Assembly (NCBI RefSeq): GCF_024385575.1
Contig: NZ_JANFMV010000004.1
Coordinates: 62,001 to 126,000 of the forward strand
Source: Rhizobium sp. NRK18
GTDB lineage: Bacteria > Pseudomonadota > Alphaproteobacteria > Rhizobiales > Rhizobiaceae
Length of the DNA stretch: 64,000 nt
Reading direction: 5' to 3'
This document shows positions 45,948 to 54,319 of this stretch, piece after piece. The number at the start of each line of letters is the position of its first letter. The stretch's first letter is position 1. Both the position numbers and the translations under genes were made by a program. The notes beneath the pieces are model-generated. The model saw only the letters and a program-made list of their open reading frames with translations, made no database searches and was not told the DNA's origin.

Positions 45948-47237
45948 TCAGAGTTTGATGCCGCGGGCCTGCAGCATGGAGGAAATGTTGACCAGCGAGC
46001 CGGTCTCTATCGAGGCATTGGCGGCAATCCCCGTGAGGATCGACCAGGCGCCGGCGACGTGGTCGGAGGCGCGGTTGTAGCGGTCCGGCTCCATCCCGTC
46101 CGGATCGAAGATGTAGCCGAGCATCAGCGGATCGGCGCCGCCATGGTCGCCCTTGCCGGCCGGCACATCGAGCATCTGCGGCGGCTTGCCGGCGAGATGC
46201 AGTTCGGTGGTGATCGCTTCCTTGCCGGCATGCTCGCGCACGCCGCCGAAAACGCCGTGCACCTCGACATGGCGGTGGGTGAGATCACCCTTGGTGCCCT
46301 GGAACTTGATCTCCAGCCCTTCCCATGGGGAATAGGCTGTCAGCGTGTAGTTCGCCGTCACGCCGGAGGCGTAGCGGATATGCGCCTGCATCGTGTCCTC
46401 GATGCCGATGTCCTCATCGAAGACGCAGCGGTCGCGGAAGTAGCCGTCTACCTCTTCGGCCTCGAGATAGAGGCTGCGCAGGTTTCCGTCGCCGGCGAGA
46501 TCCAGCCGAAAGTCGCACTTCTCGGCGACGGGACAGCCGTGACAGCGCGGGCCGTGGCCCGCAAGCCCCAGTTCGACGGCCGTCTCCGGCCGATAGAAGA
46601 CGCGCCTCCCGGATGCCAGCACCTCTGTCGGGGCGGAGGCGAGCCACCAGTTCAGAAGATCGAAATGGTGGGTCGACTTGTGCACCAGAAGACCGCCGGA
46701 ATTCTCCTTCTGGCGATGCCAGCGGCGGAAATAGTCGGCGCCGTGCACCCGATCGAGATGCCAGCGGAAATCGACCGCGGTGATCGTGCCGATCGCACCG
46801 GAGGCCAGAACCTCCTTGATTTGCGTGCGCGCCGGCGAATAGCGGTAGTTGAATGTCACCTTGACCTTGCGTCCGGTTTTCTTCTGCGCGTCCATGATCT
46901 TCTTCAGGCGATTGAGATCGATGGTCAGCGGCTTTTCGCAGATGACGTCGCAGCCGGCCTCGAAGGCCCGGACGATATAGTCGGAATGCAGGAAATCCGG
47001 CGTCGTGACGACGATGGTGTCCGGCTTCTGCTCCGCGATCAGCCGGTCGAAATCATCGGCGAGATAGGTGGCGACGCCGTTGGTGCCCGGCTTGGTGACA
47101 GCCTTGGCCGCCTCGCCCAGACGATGCGCATTGCTGTCGCAAAGCGCCACGATCTCATGCTTGTCGGGATAGTCCTCGGTGACGGAATCGCGGAACATCT
47201 TGTGCCGCGAACCGCACCCTACAATGGCGATTTTCAT
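45948..47237 (-). CDS. Gfo/Idh/MocA family oxidoreductase (first of three), with cysteine cluster
   Basis: A 429-aa member, longer than usual. Rossmann motif IVGCGSRHK, CEKPLTI lysine motif and HKSTHHFDLLNWWL active-site block are present. An insertion holds a C-x2-C-x5-C cluster (RCHGCPVAEKC), a possible metal site. It follows the ABC ATPase by 12 bp in the glycan operon. Gfo/Idh/MocA enzymes here could oxidise the imported sugar or act as NAD-dependent glycosidases; neither can be decided from sequence. Confidence 0.87.
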   Translation of the reverse strand: MKIAIVGCGSRHKMFRDSVTEDYPDKHEIVALCDSNAHRLGEAAKAVTKPGTNGVATYLADDFDRLIAEQKPDTIVVTTPDFLHSDYIVRAFEAGCDVICEKPLTIDLNRLKKIMDAQKKTGRKVKVTFNYRYSPARTQIKEVLASGAIGTITAVDFRWHLDRVHGADYFRRWHRQKENSGGLLVHKSTHHFDLLNWWLASAPTEVLASGRRVFYRPETAVELGLAGHGPRCHGCPVAEKCDFRLDLAGDGNLRSLYLEAEEVDGYFRDRCVFDEDIGIEDTMQAHIRYASGVTANYTLTAYSPWEGLEIKFQGTKGDLTHRHVEVHGVFGGVREHAGKEAITTELHLAGKPPQMLDVPAGKGDHGGADPLMLGYIFDPDGMEPDRYNRASDHVAGAWSILTGIAANASIETGSLVNISSMLQARGIKL

Positions 47238-47249
47238 GGGTACTGGCTT

Positions 47250-48329
47250 TCATGCTTGGGAGGGTTCTATGCGTTGACCCGACTTGTCGAAGTAATGAAG
47301 GTCGGCAAGGTCGAAGCCGATGGTGATGGCGTCGCCCGCCTTCTGTTCGGCGTGTCCGCGGCTGCTGACGAGAAGCGTCTGGCCGGATGACAGGTCGACA
47401 TGCAGCAGCGTTTCGTTGCCGAGATATTCGACCAGCCGGATCGTTCCCTTCGCCTCGACCGTTCCCGGCCCGACATGCACGGAGCCCGGACGCACGCAGA
47501 CCGTGATGGTGCCGTCCGTCGTGCCGAGATCCGGAATGGCAAACGGCTCCAATCCGTCCGCGATCGCCATCAGCTGCCCGTCCCGCCGCTCCAGCCGCGC
47601 CTCGATCATGTTGATCTTCGGCGAACCGATGAAGCCGGCGACGAACAGGTTCTGCGGCCTCGTATAAAGCTCGTGCGGCGTGCCGACCTGCTCGATCTTG
47701 CCGCCGCGCAAGACGACGATGCGGCTCGCCAGCGTCATCGCCTCCACCTGGTCGTGGGTAACGTAGATCATCGTCGTGCCGAGCCTTGCGTAAAGGGCGG
47801 CAAGCTCGGCGCGCATCTGCACGCGCAGTTCGGCGTCGAGGTTCGACAGCGGCTCGTCAAAGAGGAAGAGCTTCGGCTCGCGGACGATCGCACGGCCGAT
47901 CGCGACGCGCTGCTTCTGGCCACCCGAGAGCTGCCGCGGCTTGCGGTCGAGAAGCTTTTCGATCTGCAGGACGCGGGCCGCATCGGCGACGCGGCGATCC
48001 ACTTCGGTGCGTGACACCTTGAAGTTCTGCAGCCCGAAGGCGAGGTTCTTCGCCACGTTCATGTGCGGGTAAAGGGCGTAGCTCTGGAACACCATCGACA
48101 GTTCGCGCTTCGACGCCGGCAGGTCGTTGACCACCGTCCCGTCCATGGCGATCGTGCCGTCGCTGATATCCTCCAGGCCGGCGATCATCCGCAACAGCGT
48201 CGACTTTCCGCAGCCGGACGGGCCGACAAGAACCAGGAACTCGCCGTCGTGAACATCGAGATGCATGTTCTGGATAATGTTCAGCGCGCCATAGCGCTTG
48301 CCGACGTTTCGAAGCGTCAATCCTACCAT
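47250..48329 (-). CDS. Sugar ABC transporter ATP-binding protein (UgpC/MsmK-like)
   Basis: A 359-aa ATPase: Walker A GPSGCGKS (36-43), FQSYALYPH Q-loop, LSGGQKQRVAIGRAI signature and LFLFDEPLSNLD Walker B. A C-terminal MalK-type OB domain (VRPGSVHVG) follows. It serves the carbohydrate importer whose permeases and receptor are encoded just upstream, 12 bp after the second permease stop. Confidence 0.92.
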   Translation of the reverse strand: MVGLTLRNVGKRYGALNIIQNMHLDVHDGEFLVLVGPSGCGKSTLLRMIAGLEDISDGTIAMDGTVVNDLPASKRELSMVFQSYALYPHMNVAKNLAFGLQNFKVSRTEVDRRVADAARVLQIEKLLDRKPRQLSGGQKQRVAIGRAIVREPKLFLFDEPLSNLDAELRVQMRAELAALYARLGTTMIYVTHDQVEAMTLASRIVVLRGGKIEQVGTPHELYTRPQNLFVAGFIGSPKINMIEARLERRDGQLMAIADGLEPFAIPDLGTTDGTITVCVRPGSVHVGPGTVEAKGTIRLVEYLGNETLLHVDLSSGQTLLVSSRGHAEQKAGDAITIGFDLADLHYFDKSGQRIEPSQA

Positions 48330-48341
48330 TCTCGAAATTCC

Positions 48342-49259
48342 CTATTTCATTCCGGATGTGGCGATGCCGCGCACAATCAGTTTCTGGAAAAGGATGAAGA
48401 AGATGACCACCGGCACCAGCGACAGGACGGACATGGCAAACATCTGGCCGAAGACAGATTCACCCTCCGCGTCGAGGAAGAGGCGCAGAGCCAGCGGCAC
48501 GGTGTAGGTCTTGATGTCGTTGAGGTAGATGAGCGGCCCGAGGAAATCCTCCCAAACCCAGATGAAGGAGAAGATCGCCGCCGTGCCCATCGCCGGCAGC
48601 GACAGGGGCAGGATGATCTTCCAGTAGATCTTGAAGGGCGAGCAGCCGTCGATCATCGCCGCCTCGTCGAGTTCGCGCGGCAGCTGGCGGAAGAACTGCA
48701 CCATTAGGAAGACGAAGAAACCGTCAGTCGCCAGGAATTTCGGTACTACCAGTGGCAGATAGGTGTTGACCCAGCCGAGCTTCAGAAATTCCACATACTG
48801 CGGGATGAGGACCACGTGATACGGGATCATCAGGGTCGTCATCATCAGCGCGAAGAAAAAGCTGCGGCCCGTAAACCTCAGCCGCGCAAAGGCATAGGCC
48901 GCGAAGGAACAGGAAATCAGGTTGCCGATCACCGACAGCACGGTGACGATCAGCGAGTTCTTGTAGAACACGGTAAAGGGCATCGGCAGTCCGTTCCAGC
49001 CCTTGACGTAGTTGTCGAACTGGAACTTCTGCGGCCAGACGGACAGGCTGGTGAAGATCTCGTTCTCCGGCTTCACCGAGGAGCTCACCAGCCACAGCAG
49101 CGGATAGAGCATGACGCAGGAGACGCCGATCAGGAACACGTGCTTCAGGATGCGCGCGCGCCGGTCCTGTTTCTCGCGCTTGAGCCTCAGGCCGTGGGCG
49201 ACCTGTGCGGCCTCCTCCAACTGACCGGCGAAGTCCTGTTCAGTCGCGGTCGTTTTCAT
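48342..49259 (-). CDS. Sugar ABC transporter permease (MalG-like)
   Basis: A 305-aa permease with six predicted helices after a charged cytoplasmic N-terminus (about 38 residues). The MalG-type EAA loop appears as LDEAAMIDGCSPFKIYWKIILP. Its start overlaps the MalF-like permease by 20 bp. It belongs to the carbohydrate importer of the pectin/glycan operon. Confidence 0.91.
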   Translation of the reverse strand: MKTTATEQDFAGQLEEAAQVAHGLRLKREKQDRRARILKHVFLIGVSCVMLYPLLWLVSSSVKPENEIFTSLSVWPQKFQFDNYVKGWNGLPMPFTVFYKNSLIVTVLSVIGNLISCSFAAYAFARLRFTGRSFFFALMMTTLMIPYHVVLIPQYVEFLKLGWVNTYLPLVVPKFLATDGFFVFLMVQFFRQLPRELDEAAMIDGCSPFKIYWKIILPLSLPAMGTAAIFSFIWVWEDFLGPLIYLNDIKTYTVPLALRLFLDAEGESVFGQMFAMSVLSLVPVVIFFILFQKLIVRGIATSGMK

Positions 49260-50133
49260 AATGCACCCAATATTTCGATGACAGGAAGGCCAGCGCCGTG
49301 AAGGCGGCGATGATGATCAGGAGCACCCAGGCGAGTGCCGAGGCATAGCCCATGCGGAAGAACTTGAAGGCCTCGTTGAACAGATAGACGGTGTAGAAGA
49401 GCAGGCTGTCTGCCGGCGCGCCGTTGCCGTGCGAGATAATGAAGACGCTGGAGAACGTCTTGAAGGCGTCGATCGTCTGCAGCACGAGATTGAAGAAGAT
49501 GACCGGAGCGAGCAGCGGCAGCGTGATGCGGAGGAACTGCCGCCAGCGCGGCGTCCCGTCGATCTCGGCGGCCTCGTAAAGATCGCGCGGAATGGCCCGC
49601 AAGCCGGCGAGGAAGATCAGCATCGGCGAGCCGAACTGCCACATGGCGAGCACCACCAGCGTGTAGAGCGAGGTGTTCGGATCGGTGATCCAGGACGGCC
49701 CCTGAATGCCGACCATCGCCAGCAGCTGGTTGACGGCACCGTCGCCCGAAAACAGCTGGCGCCAGAGGATGGCGATGGCAATCGACGAGCCGAGCAGCGA
49801 TGGCAGATAGAAGATCGCCCGGTAAAGACTGATGGTGCGCAGACCCTTGTCGAGCAGCATCGCCACGCCGAGCGCCATGATGAGGCGCGCCGGAACGGCC
49901 ATCGCGACATAGCTGAAGGTCACGTCGATCGCTTTCCAGAAGCGGCGGTCGCGGGTGAACATGTAGACGTAGTTGCCGAACCCGGTCCAGCGCGGCGCAC
50001 TCACCATGTCGTAGCGCGTGAACGACAGATAGAGCGAAGCAAGGATCGGCCCCAGGGCCAGCAGGAAGAAGCCGAGCAGCCAGGGAAGCAGAAACATGTA
50101 GCCGGGAGCGTTCCGGGCAAGAAAGCGTCTCAT
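49240..50133 (-). CDS. Sugar ABC transporter permease (MalF/UgpA-like)
   Basis: A 297-aa permease of six helices beginning LARNAPGYMFLLPWLLGFF, typical of the UgpA/LacF group, with EAA loop YEAAEIDGTPRWRQFLRITLP. It follows the receptor gene by 67 bp and overlaps the MalG-like gene. Confidence 0.91.
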   Translation of the reverse strand: MRRFLARNAPGYMFLLPWLLGFFLLALGPILASLYLSFTRYDMVSAPRWTGFGNYVYMFTRDRRFWKAIDVTFSYVAMAVPARLIMALGVAMLLDKGLRTISLYRAIFYLPSLLGSSIAIAILWRQLFSGDGAVNQLLAMVGIQGPSWITDPNTSLYTLVVLAMWQFGSPMLIFLAGLRAIPRDLYEAAEIDGTPRWRQFLRITLPLLAPVIFFNLVLQTIDAFKTFSSVFIISHGNGAPADSLLFYTVYLFNEAFKFFRMGYASALAWVLLIIIAAFTALAFLSSKYWVHYENDRD

Positions 50134-50200
50134 GAGGAGGCCTTTTCATCAACCGGCGGAACCCGGACCGTGAAGGCTCGGGTTCCGCCCTGAATGCGGA

Positions 50201-51481
50201 TCAGCGGGCGCGGTCGACGATGTCCTGCGCGTCCTGGATGAACTGCCCGGCGGCTTCGGCCGGCTCGATATTGCCGAGCACGACGTCGGAGGCGGTCCGC
50301 ATGAAGGTATCGTAGACCTCGCCGGCGCCCTTCGGCTGCGGCGGCGGCAGCTTGCCGACATGGTCCTGGATGGCGTTGAAGTAGTCGATGGACGCCTTTT
50401 CCGTTTCGGTCAGCTTCGGCATCAACGCCTCGCGCACCTTCGGCGAGCAGGGAATGCCGCGCTCGAGGCCGAGAATATCGATGGTTTCCGGATCATTGAC
50501 CCAGTCGTTCATGTACATGATGGCCGCGTCGATATCCTTGGCGTCGCGGGTCAGCGACATGAACATAGACGGCTTGATGAACTGGCCGTACGGTGCGTCC
50601 TTCTTGTGCGGGATCATGGCGGCGCCGATCGGGTCCTTCATCAGCGCCTGAATGCCGACGAGCTGGTTCGACCAGTATTGCGACATGGCCGTCGCGCCGC
50701 TGACGATACCGGATTCGCCGAGCGGCGGGCTGAGGATGACGGTGCGATCCTTGTCGGCGACAACGCCGGCCTTGCGCAGTTCCGCCCAGTACTGCCAGAA
50801 GGTCGCGACGTCCTCTTCGGTCGCCGCGATATTGCCGTCGGCATCGTAGAACTCGCGGCCGTTCTGGCGGACCCAGATTTCCATGACGTCGACAGCGGTC
50901 GAAAGGTCGTCCGAGCCCTTCATCTTGCCGCCGGAAGCAGACGTGATCTTCTCACAGACTTTCGGCAGGTCGTCGCGCGTCCAGTTGATGACGTCGACGT
51001 CGACACCGGCATCCTCGAATGCCTTCTTGTTGTAGACCAGGACCTGGCTGTTGGAGCCGATGTTGAGCGCGTAGAGCTTGCCGTCGACCTGACCGCCCGA
51101 GAGAGGACCGGGATCAAAATCGGCGATATTGAGCGTCTTGCCGACATATTCGTCGAGCGGCTTCAGGGCGCCGCGGCGCACATATTCGAAGAGATAGCGG
51201 TAATCCATCTGCACGAGGTCGGCCATGTTGCCGCCGGCCGTCTGGGTCGCCATCTTCGTCCAGTAGTCACCCCAGCCGATGGTTTCGCCCGAAACCTTGA
51301 TATCCGGATGATGCTTCTGGAAGACGTCGATGACCGCAAACGTCCGTTTGTCGCGGTTGGGATTGCCCCACCAGAAGTGCCGGATCGTCCGGTCGGCGGC
51401 CATTGCCGGCACGGCCGGCAGGGCGGTGGTGGCGGCCAGTGCGCCCATGGTTCCCAAAAGGGAGCGTCGTGTAAGTTCCAT
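50201..51481 (-). CDS. Sugar ABC transporter substrate-binding protein, Tat-like signal
   Basis: A 426-aa family 1 receptor. The N-terminus MELTRRSLLGTMGAL has a twin-arginine-like motif (TRRSLLG) followed by AMA cleavage near residue 28, so export by Tat is plausible. The mature start RHFWWGNPNRD resembles receptors in rhamnogalacturonan and oligogalacturonide loci. It lies between the GH105 gene (111 bp upstream, with hairpins) and the permeases. Confidence 0.9.
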   Translation of the reverse strand: MELTRRSLLGTMGALAATTALPAVPAMAADRTIRHFWWGNPNRDKRTFAVIDVFQKHHPDIKVSGETIGWGDYWTKMATQTAGGNMADLVQMDYRYLFEYVRRGALKPLDEYVGKTLNIADFDPGPLSGGQVDGKLYALNIGSNSQVLVYNKKAFEDAGVDVDVINWTRDDLPKVCEKITSASGGKMKGSDDLSTAVDVMEIWVRQNGREFYDADGNIAATEEDVATFWQYWAELRKAGVVADKDRTVILSPPLGESGIVSGATAMSQYWSNQLVGIQALMKDPIGAAMIPHKKDAPYGQFIKPSMFMSLTRDAKDIDAAIMYMNDWVNDPETIDILGLERGIPCSPKVREALMPKLTETEKASIDYFNAIQDHVGKLPPPQPKGAGEVYDTFMRTASDVVLGNIEPAEAAGQFIQDAQDIVDRAR

Positions 51482-51508
51482 TCCTGTCTCCTCCTCAAAT
51501 AAGTTCCC

Positions 51509-51573
51509 GGCGTGTTCCGCACGCCGACGGACCGTTTTCGCTCTGACACCGACCGCGGGCCTCCTCGCCCGCG
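51509..51573 (-). terminator. Hairpins between GH105 and receptor genes
   Basis: Two perfect stems lie in the 111-bp gap: GGCGTG-N5-CACGCC (51509-51525) and CGCGGGC-N6-GCCCGCG (51554-51573). No T-run follows on the minus strand, so processing or attenuation within the operon is more likely than full termination. Confidence 0.4.
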
Positions 51574-51592
51574 ATCAGCCGCCGGTTCGCCC

Positions 51593-52711
51593 TCAGACGT
51601 AACCGCGCAAAAGCTCCGCCAGACAGAGCATCGCCATGGCCTGCCCATAGGGCATGGCCGTGCGCTTGATCTGCCTGTAAAAATCAAGATCGTGTCCCAT
51701 CGCTGTGCCGAACGAGACCTGCATGAGTTCGCCGGCGGGGCTGATATTGTCGATGACGCCCTTCATCGCGCGCTCAGCCACCGCCCCGTATTCCGAGCCG
51801 AGGTAGCGCTTGCGAACGCCCTTCATGAGCCCGTAGGCAAACCCGGCCGTCGCCGAGGCTTCCAGATAGCTTCCCGGGTCGTCGACCAGCGTGTGCCACA
51901 GGCCGCTATCGTCCTGATGCCGCCTGAGACTTGCCGCCTGGCGCGCCAGCAGTGCCAGCAAATGCCGGCGCAACGGATCGCGCTCCTTCAGGTCGAGAAG
52001 CTCGATGAACTCGGGAATGGCGATGGTGATCCAGCTGTTGCCGCGGGCCCAGCGGGCACGGGCGAAATTGTGATCGCCGCCGAACGTCCAGCCATGGAAC
52101 CACAGTCCGGTGGGACCGTCGCAGAGATACTGGGCATGGATCAGGAACTGGTACTTGGCTTCCTCGACATAGTCCGGGCGCCCGAGCACGAGACCGATCT
52201 TGGCGAGCGGCAGGACACACATCATCAGTGAGTCGTCCCACATCTGCTGGTCGTTGACGCTGTTGTAGACGATATGCTGCAGGCCGCCATGCCGGGTTCT
52301 CGGCATCTCATGCATCACCCATTCGGCCCAGGTGTCCAGATAGACAAACCAGCGCGGGTCGGGCGTCTTCTCGTAGAGATGCGCGAGTGTCAGGAAGGGC
52401 GCCACGGTGTTGATGTTCTTGGTTGGCGCCCCTTCCTCGAAACGGGCTTCGAACCAGTCGAGGATGGTCGTCATTGCCTTCTGGCTGCCGGTGATCTGCC
52501 AATATTTGTAAAGGCCGTAGAGGCCGACGCCGTGGGTCCATTCCCAGCCGCCCCAGCCCTTGGTGTCGATCACGCGGCCATCGTCCAGCCGCAGCAGAAA
52601 CTCCCCGGTTTCATCCTCGATACCGACCAGATTGTCGATCAGCCGCTCGATCAGGCCGCAGACGGCGTCCCGCTCAATCAGATGGTCTTTCTGCGCCAGC
52701 AACGGATGCAT
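51593..52711 (-). CDS. GH88/GH105 unsaturated glucuronyl/rhamnogalacturonyl hydrolase
   Basis: A 372-aa (alpha/alpha)6-barrel enzyme of the YteR/RhiN type. The catalytic aspartate lies in MWDDSLMM (159-160), and the WGWEWTHGVGLYGLYKY, GGLQHIVYN and GLWFHGWTF blocks match the family. It hydrates the 4,5-double bond of unsaturated uronic-acid oligosaccharides made by pectate or rhamnogalacturonan lyases, releasing the terminal uronate. No signal peptide, so it acts on imported fragments. It is first in the glycan operon, after GGGAGG and ATG 52711. Confidence 0.9.
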   Translation of the reverse strand: MHPLLAQKDHLIERDAVCGLIERLIDNLVGIEDETGEFLLRLDDGRVIDTKGWGGWEWTHGVGLYGLYKYWQITGSQKAMTTILDWFEARFEEGAPTKNINTVAPFLTLAHLYEKTPDPRWFVYLDTWAEWVMHEMPRTRHGGLQHIVYNSVNDQQMWDDSLMMCVLPLAKIGLVLGRPDYVEEAKYQFLIHAQYLCDGPTGLWFHGWTFGGDHNFARARWARGNSWITIAIPEFIELLDLKERDPLRRHLLALLARQAASLRRHQDDSGLWHTLVDDPGSYLEASATAGFAYGLMKGVRKRYLGSEYGAVAERAMKGVIDNISPAGELMQVSFGTAMGHDLDFYRQIKRTAMPYGQAMAMLCLAELLRGYV

Positions 52712-52735
52712 CCCGTGCGTCCCTCCCGCGAAGTT

Positions 52736-52816
52736 CTTGTATGACGTGCAATTTCGCGAGCACAGGCAATCACACTTATATGATCATTTCAACGCAAATT
52801 TTCAAAACTTGTATGA
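52736..52816. promoter_or_regulatory. Promoter of the glycan operon with three CTTRTATGA boxes
   Basis: The box CTTRTATGA occurs at 52736-52744, 52775-52783 and 52808-52816, always in the same orientation. On the minus strand TTGAAA (52800-52805) and TATAAG (52775-52780) form a possible promoter with a long 19-bp spacer; the middle box covers the -10. The boxes lack the central CG of classical LacI sites, so the binder may be a GntR-type regulator encoded elsewhere. Confidence 0.45.
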
Positions 52817-53284
52817 TAATTTTTTCATGATCCATTCGAATCCCGTAGCGAATGCCCACTCGAGACCGGACAGATCCACAGCACCGGAAAACATGATTAA
52901 ATAGCTGATAATATTTCTATAAATTCAGAAATCCCTCTGCTTTCCGGCAAATGAAATTTTCCCGCACGAACGCGGGCTTCGGTAGCCTACGCCAACCACT
53001 CATCCCGATTGATGCGACGGGAAGCCGCGCCCCTTAGACATGTATTGCCACAATCAGTCAGCGAGACCGGTAGGCATGCGCCGCAACCCTTGGGATACAC
53101 TTGCCGAAACGGCATGCCGGAAAGCACCGGATATTCCACCGGCGGGCCGATCCAAAACCGTCTGCCCGCTTGCCAATGCCTGGGCCGAACTCCAGAGTGA
53201 AAATGGACTACGAGTCCGTGTCACAACACGTGAGCAGGCGGCCATGGAGTCCACCACGGCAACAGACAGCGAAAGGTGCGTCAG
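52817..53284. other. Intergenic region, no gene recognised
   Basis: The left part is AT-rich and belongs to the upstream region of the leftward glycan operon; the rest leads to the rightward proline-racemase-family gene. Short open frames here show no family feature and look accidental. A GAAAGG Shine-Dalgarno lies just before 53285. I could not identify a promoter for the rightward gene or a regulator site. Confidence 0.5.
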
Positions 53285-54319
53285 ATGCGCAGCACAAAGG
53301 TCATTCACGTCGTTTCCTGCCATGCCGAAGGCGAGGTCGGCGATGTGATCGTCGGCGGCGTCGCGCCGCCGCCGGGCGAGACGATCTGGGAGCAGCGCAA
53401 CTGGATCGCCAAGGACGAGGTGCTGCGCAACTTCGTCCTGAACGAGCCGCGCGGCGGCGTGTTTCGCCACGTCAATCTGCTGGTGCCGCCGAAGCATCCG
53501 GACGCGCAGGCCGCCTGGATCATCATGGAGCCGGAGGATACGCCGCCGATGTCCGGATCGAATTCGATCTGCGTTTCCACCGTTCTGCTCGACAGCGGCA
53601 TCATCCCGATGCAGGAGCCGGTGACCGAAATGGTGCTGGAAGCGCCGGGCGGACTGGTGCGGGTGCGGGCGGAATGCGCCAACGGCAAGGCCGAGCGCAT
53701 CTATGTCGAAAACCTGCCCTCATTCGCCACGCGGCTTGGCGTGCCGCTCGACGTGCCTAGCCTCGGAACCATCACCGTCGATACCGCCTTCGGCGGCGAC
53801 AGCTTCGTCGTCGTCGACCCTGTGGCGCTCGGCGTCGATCTGGTGGCCGACAAGGCCCGCGAGATCGCCGAGCTCGGCATCCGCATCACCAACGCCGCCA
53901 ATGCCAAGTACCGTTTCGAGCATCCCGACAAGCCGGACTGGACGCATCATTCCTTCTGCCTGTTTGCCGGTCCGATCACGCGTGAGGGCAATCGGCTCAC
54001 CGCCCAGTCCGTCGTCGCGATCCAGCCGGGCAAGCTCGACCGTTCACCGACCGGCACGGCGGTTTCGGCGCGCATGGCCATCTTGCATGCGCGCGGCGAA
54101 ATGGGCCCGGACGACCGCTTCACCGGCATCTCGATCATCGGTTCGGAATTTCATGGACGGATTTTGGGCACGGTCGAGGTCGGCGGCAGGCAAGCCATCC
54201 GTCCCGAGATCAGCGGCCGCGCCTGGATCACCGGCACGCACCAGCACATGCTCGACCCTTCCGACCCATGGCCGGAGGGCTACCGGATATCGGACACCTG
54301 GCCGCGTCTGTTCGGCTGA
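53285..54319 (+). CDS. Proline racemase superfamily protein, probable trans-3-hydroxy-L-proline dehydratase
   Basis: A 344-aa enzyme of the proline racemase/hydroxyproline epimerase fold. The two catalytic positions are Ser90 (PPMSGSNS) and Thr256 (DRSPTGT). Epimerases have Cys/Cys or Ser/Cys; Thr at the second site is the mark of trans-3-hydroxy-L-proline dehydratases, which eliminate water to give pyrroline-2-carboxylate. A matching reductase is encoded at 60153. ATG 53285 follows GAAAGG. It is a single gene, convergent with the FAD dehydrogenase gene, and their 3' ends overlap by 92 bp. Confidence 0.82.
   Translation: MRSTKVIHVVSCHAEGEVGDVIVGGVAPPPGETIWEQRNWIAKDEVLRNFVLNEPRGGVFRHVNLLVPPKHPDAQAAWIIMEPEDTPPMSGSNSICVSTVLLDSGIIPMQEPVTEMVLEAPGGLVRVRAECANGKAERIYVENLPSFATRLGVPLDVPSLGTITVDTAFGGDSFVVVDPVALGVDLVADKAREIAELGIRITNAANAKYRFEHPDKPDWTHHSFCLFAGPITREGNRLTAQSVVAIQPGKLDRSPTGTAVSARMAILHARGEMGPDDRFTGISIIGSEFHGRILGTVEVGGRQAIRPEISGRAWITGTHQHMLDPSDPWPEGYRISDTWPRLFG

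Noticed and set aside
53009..53348. Short plus-strand frames before the proline-racemase-family gene
   Set aside because: Two overlapping frames are open by chance in GC-rich DNA; neither has a ribosome site or family resemblance.
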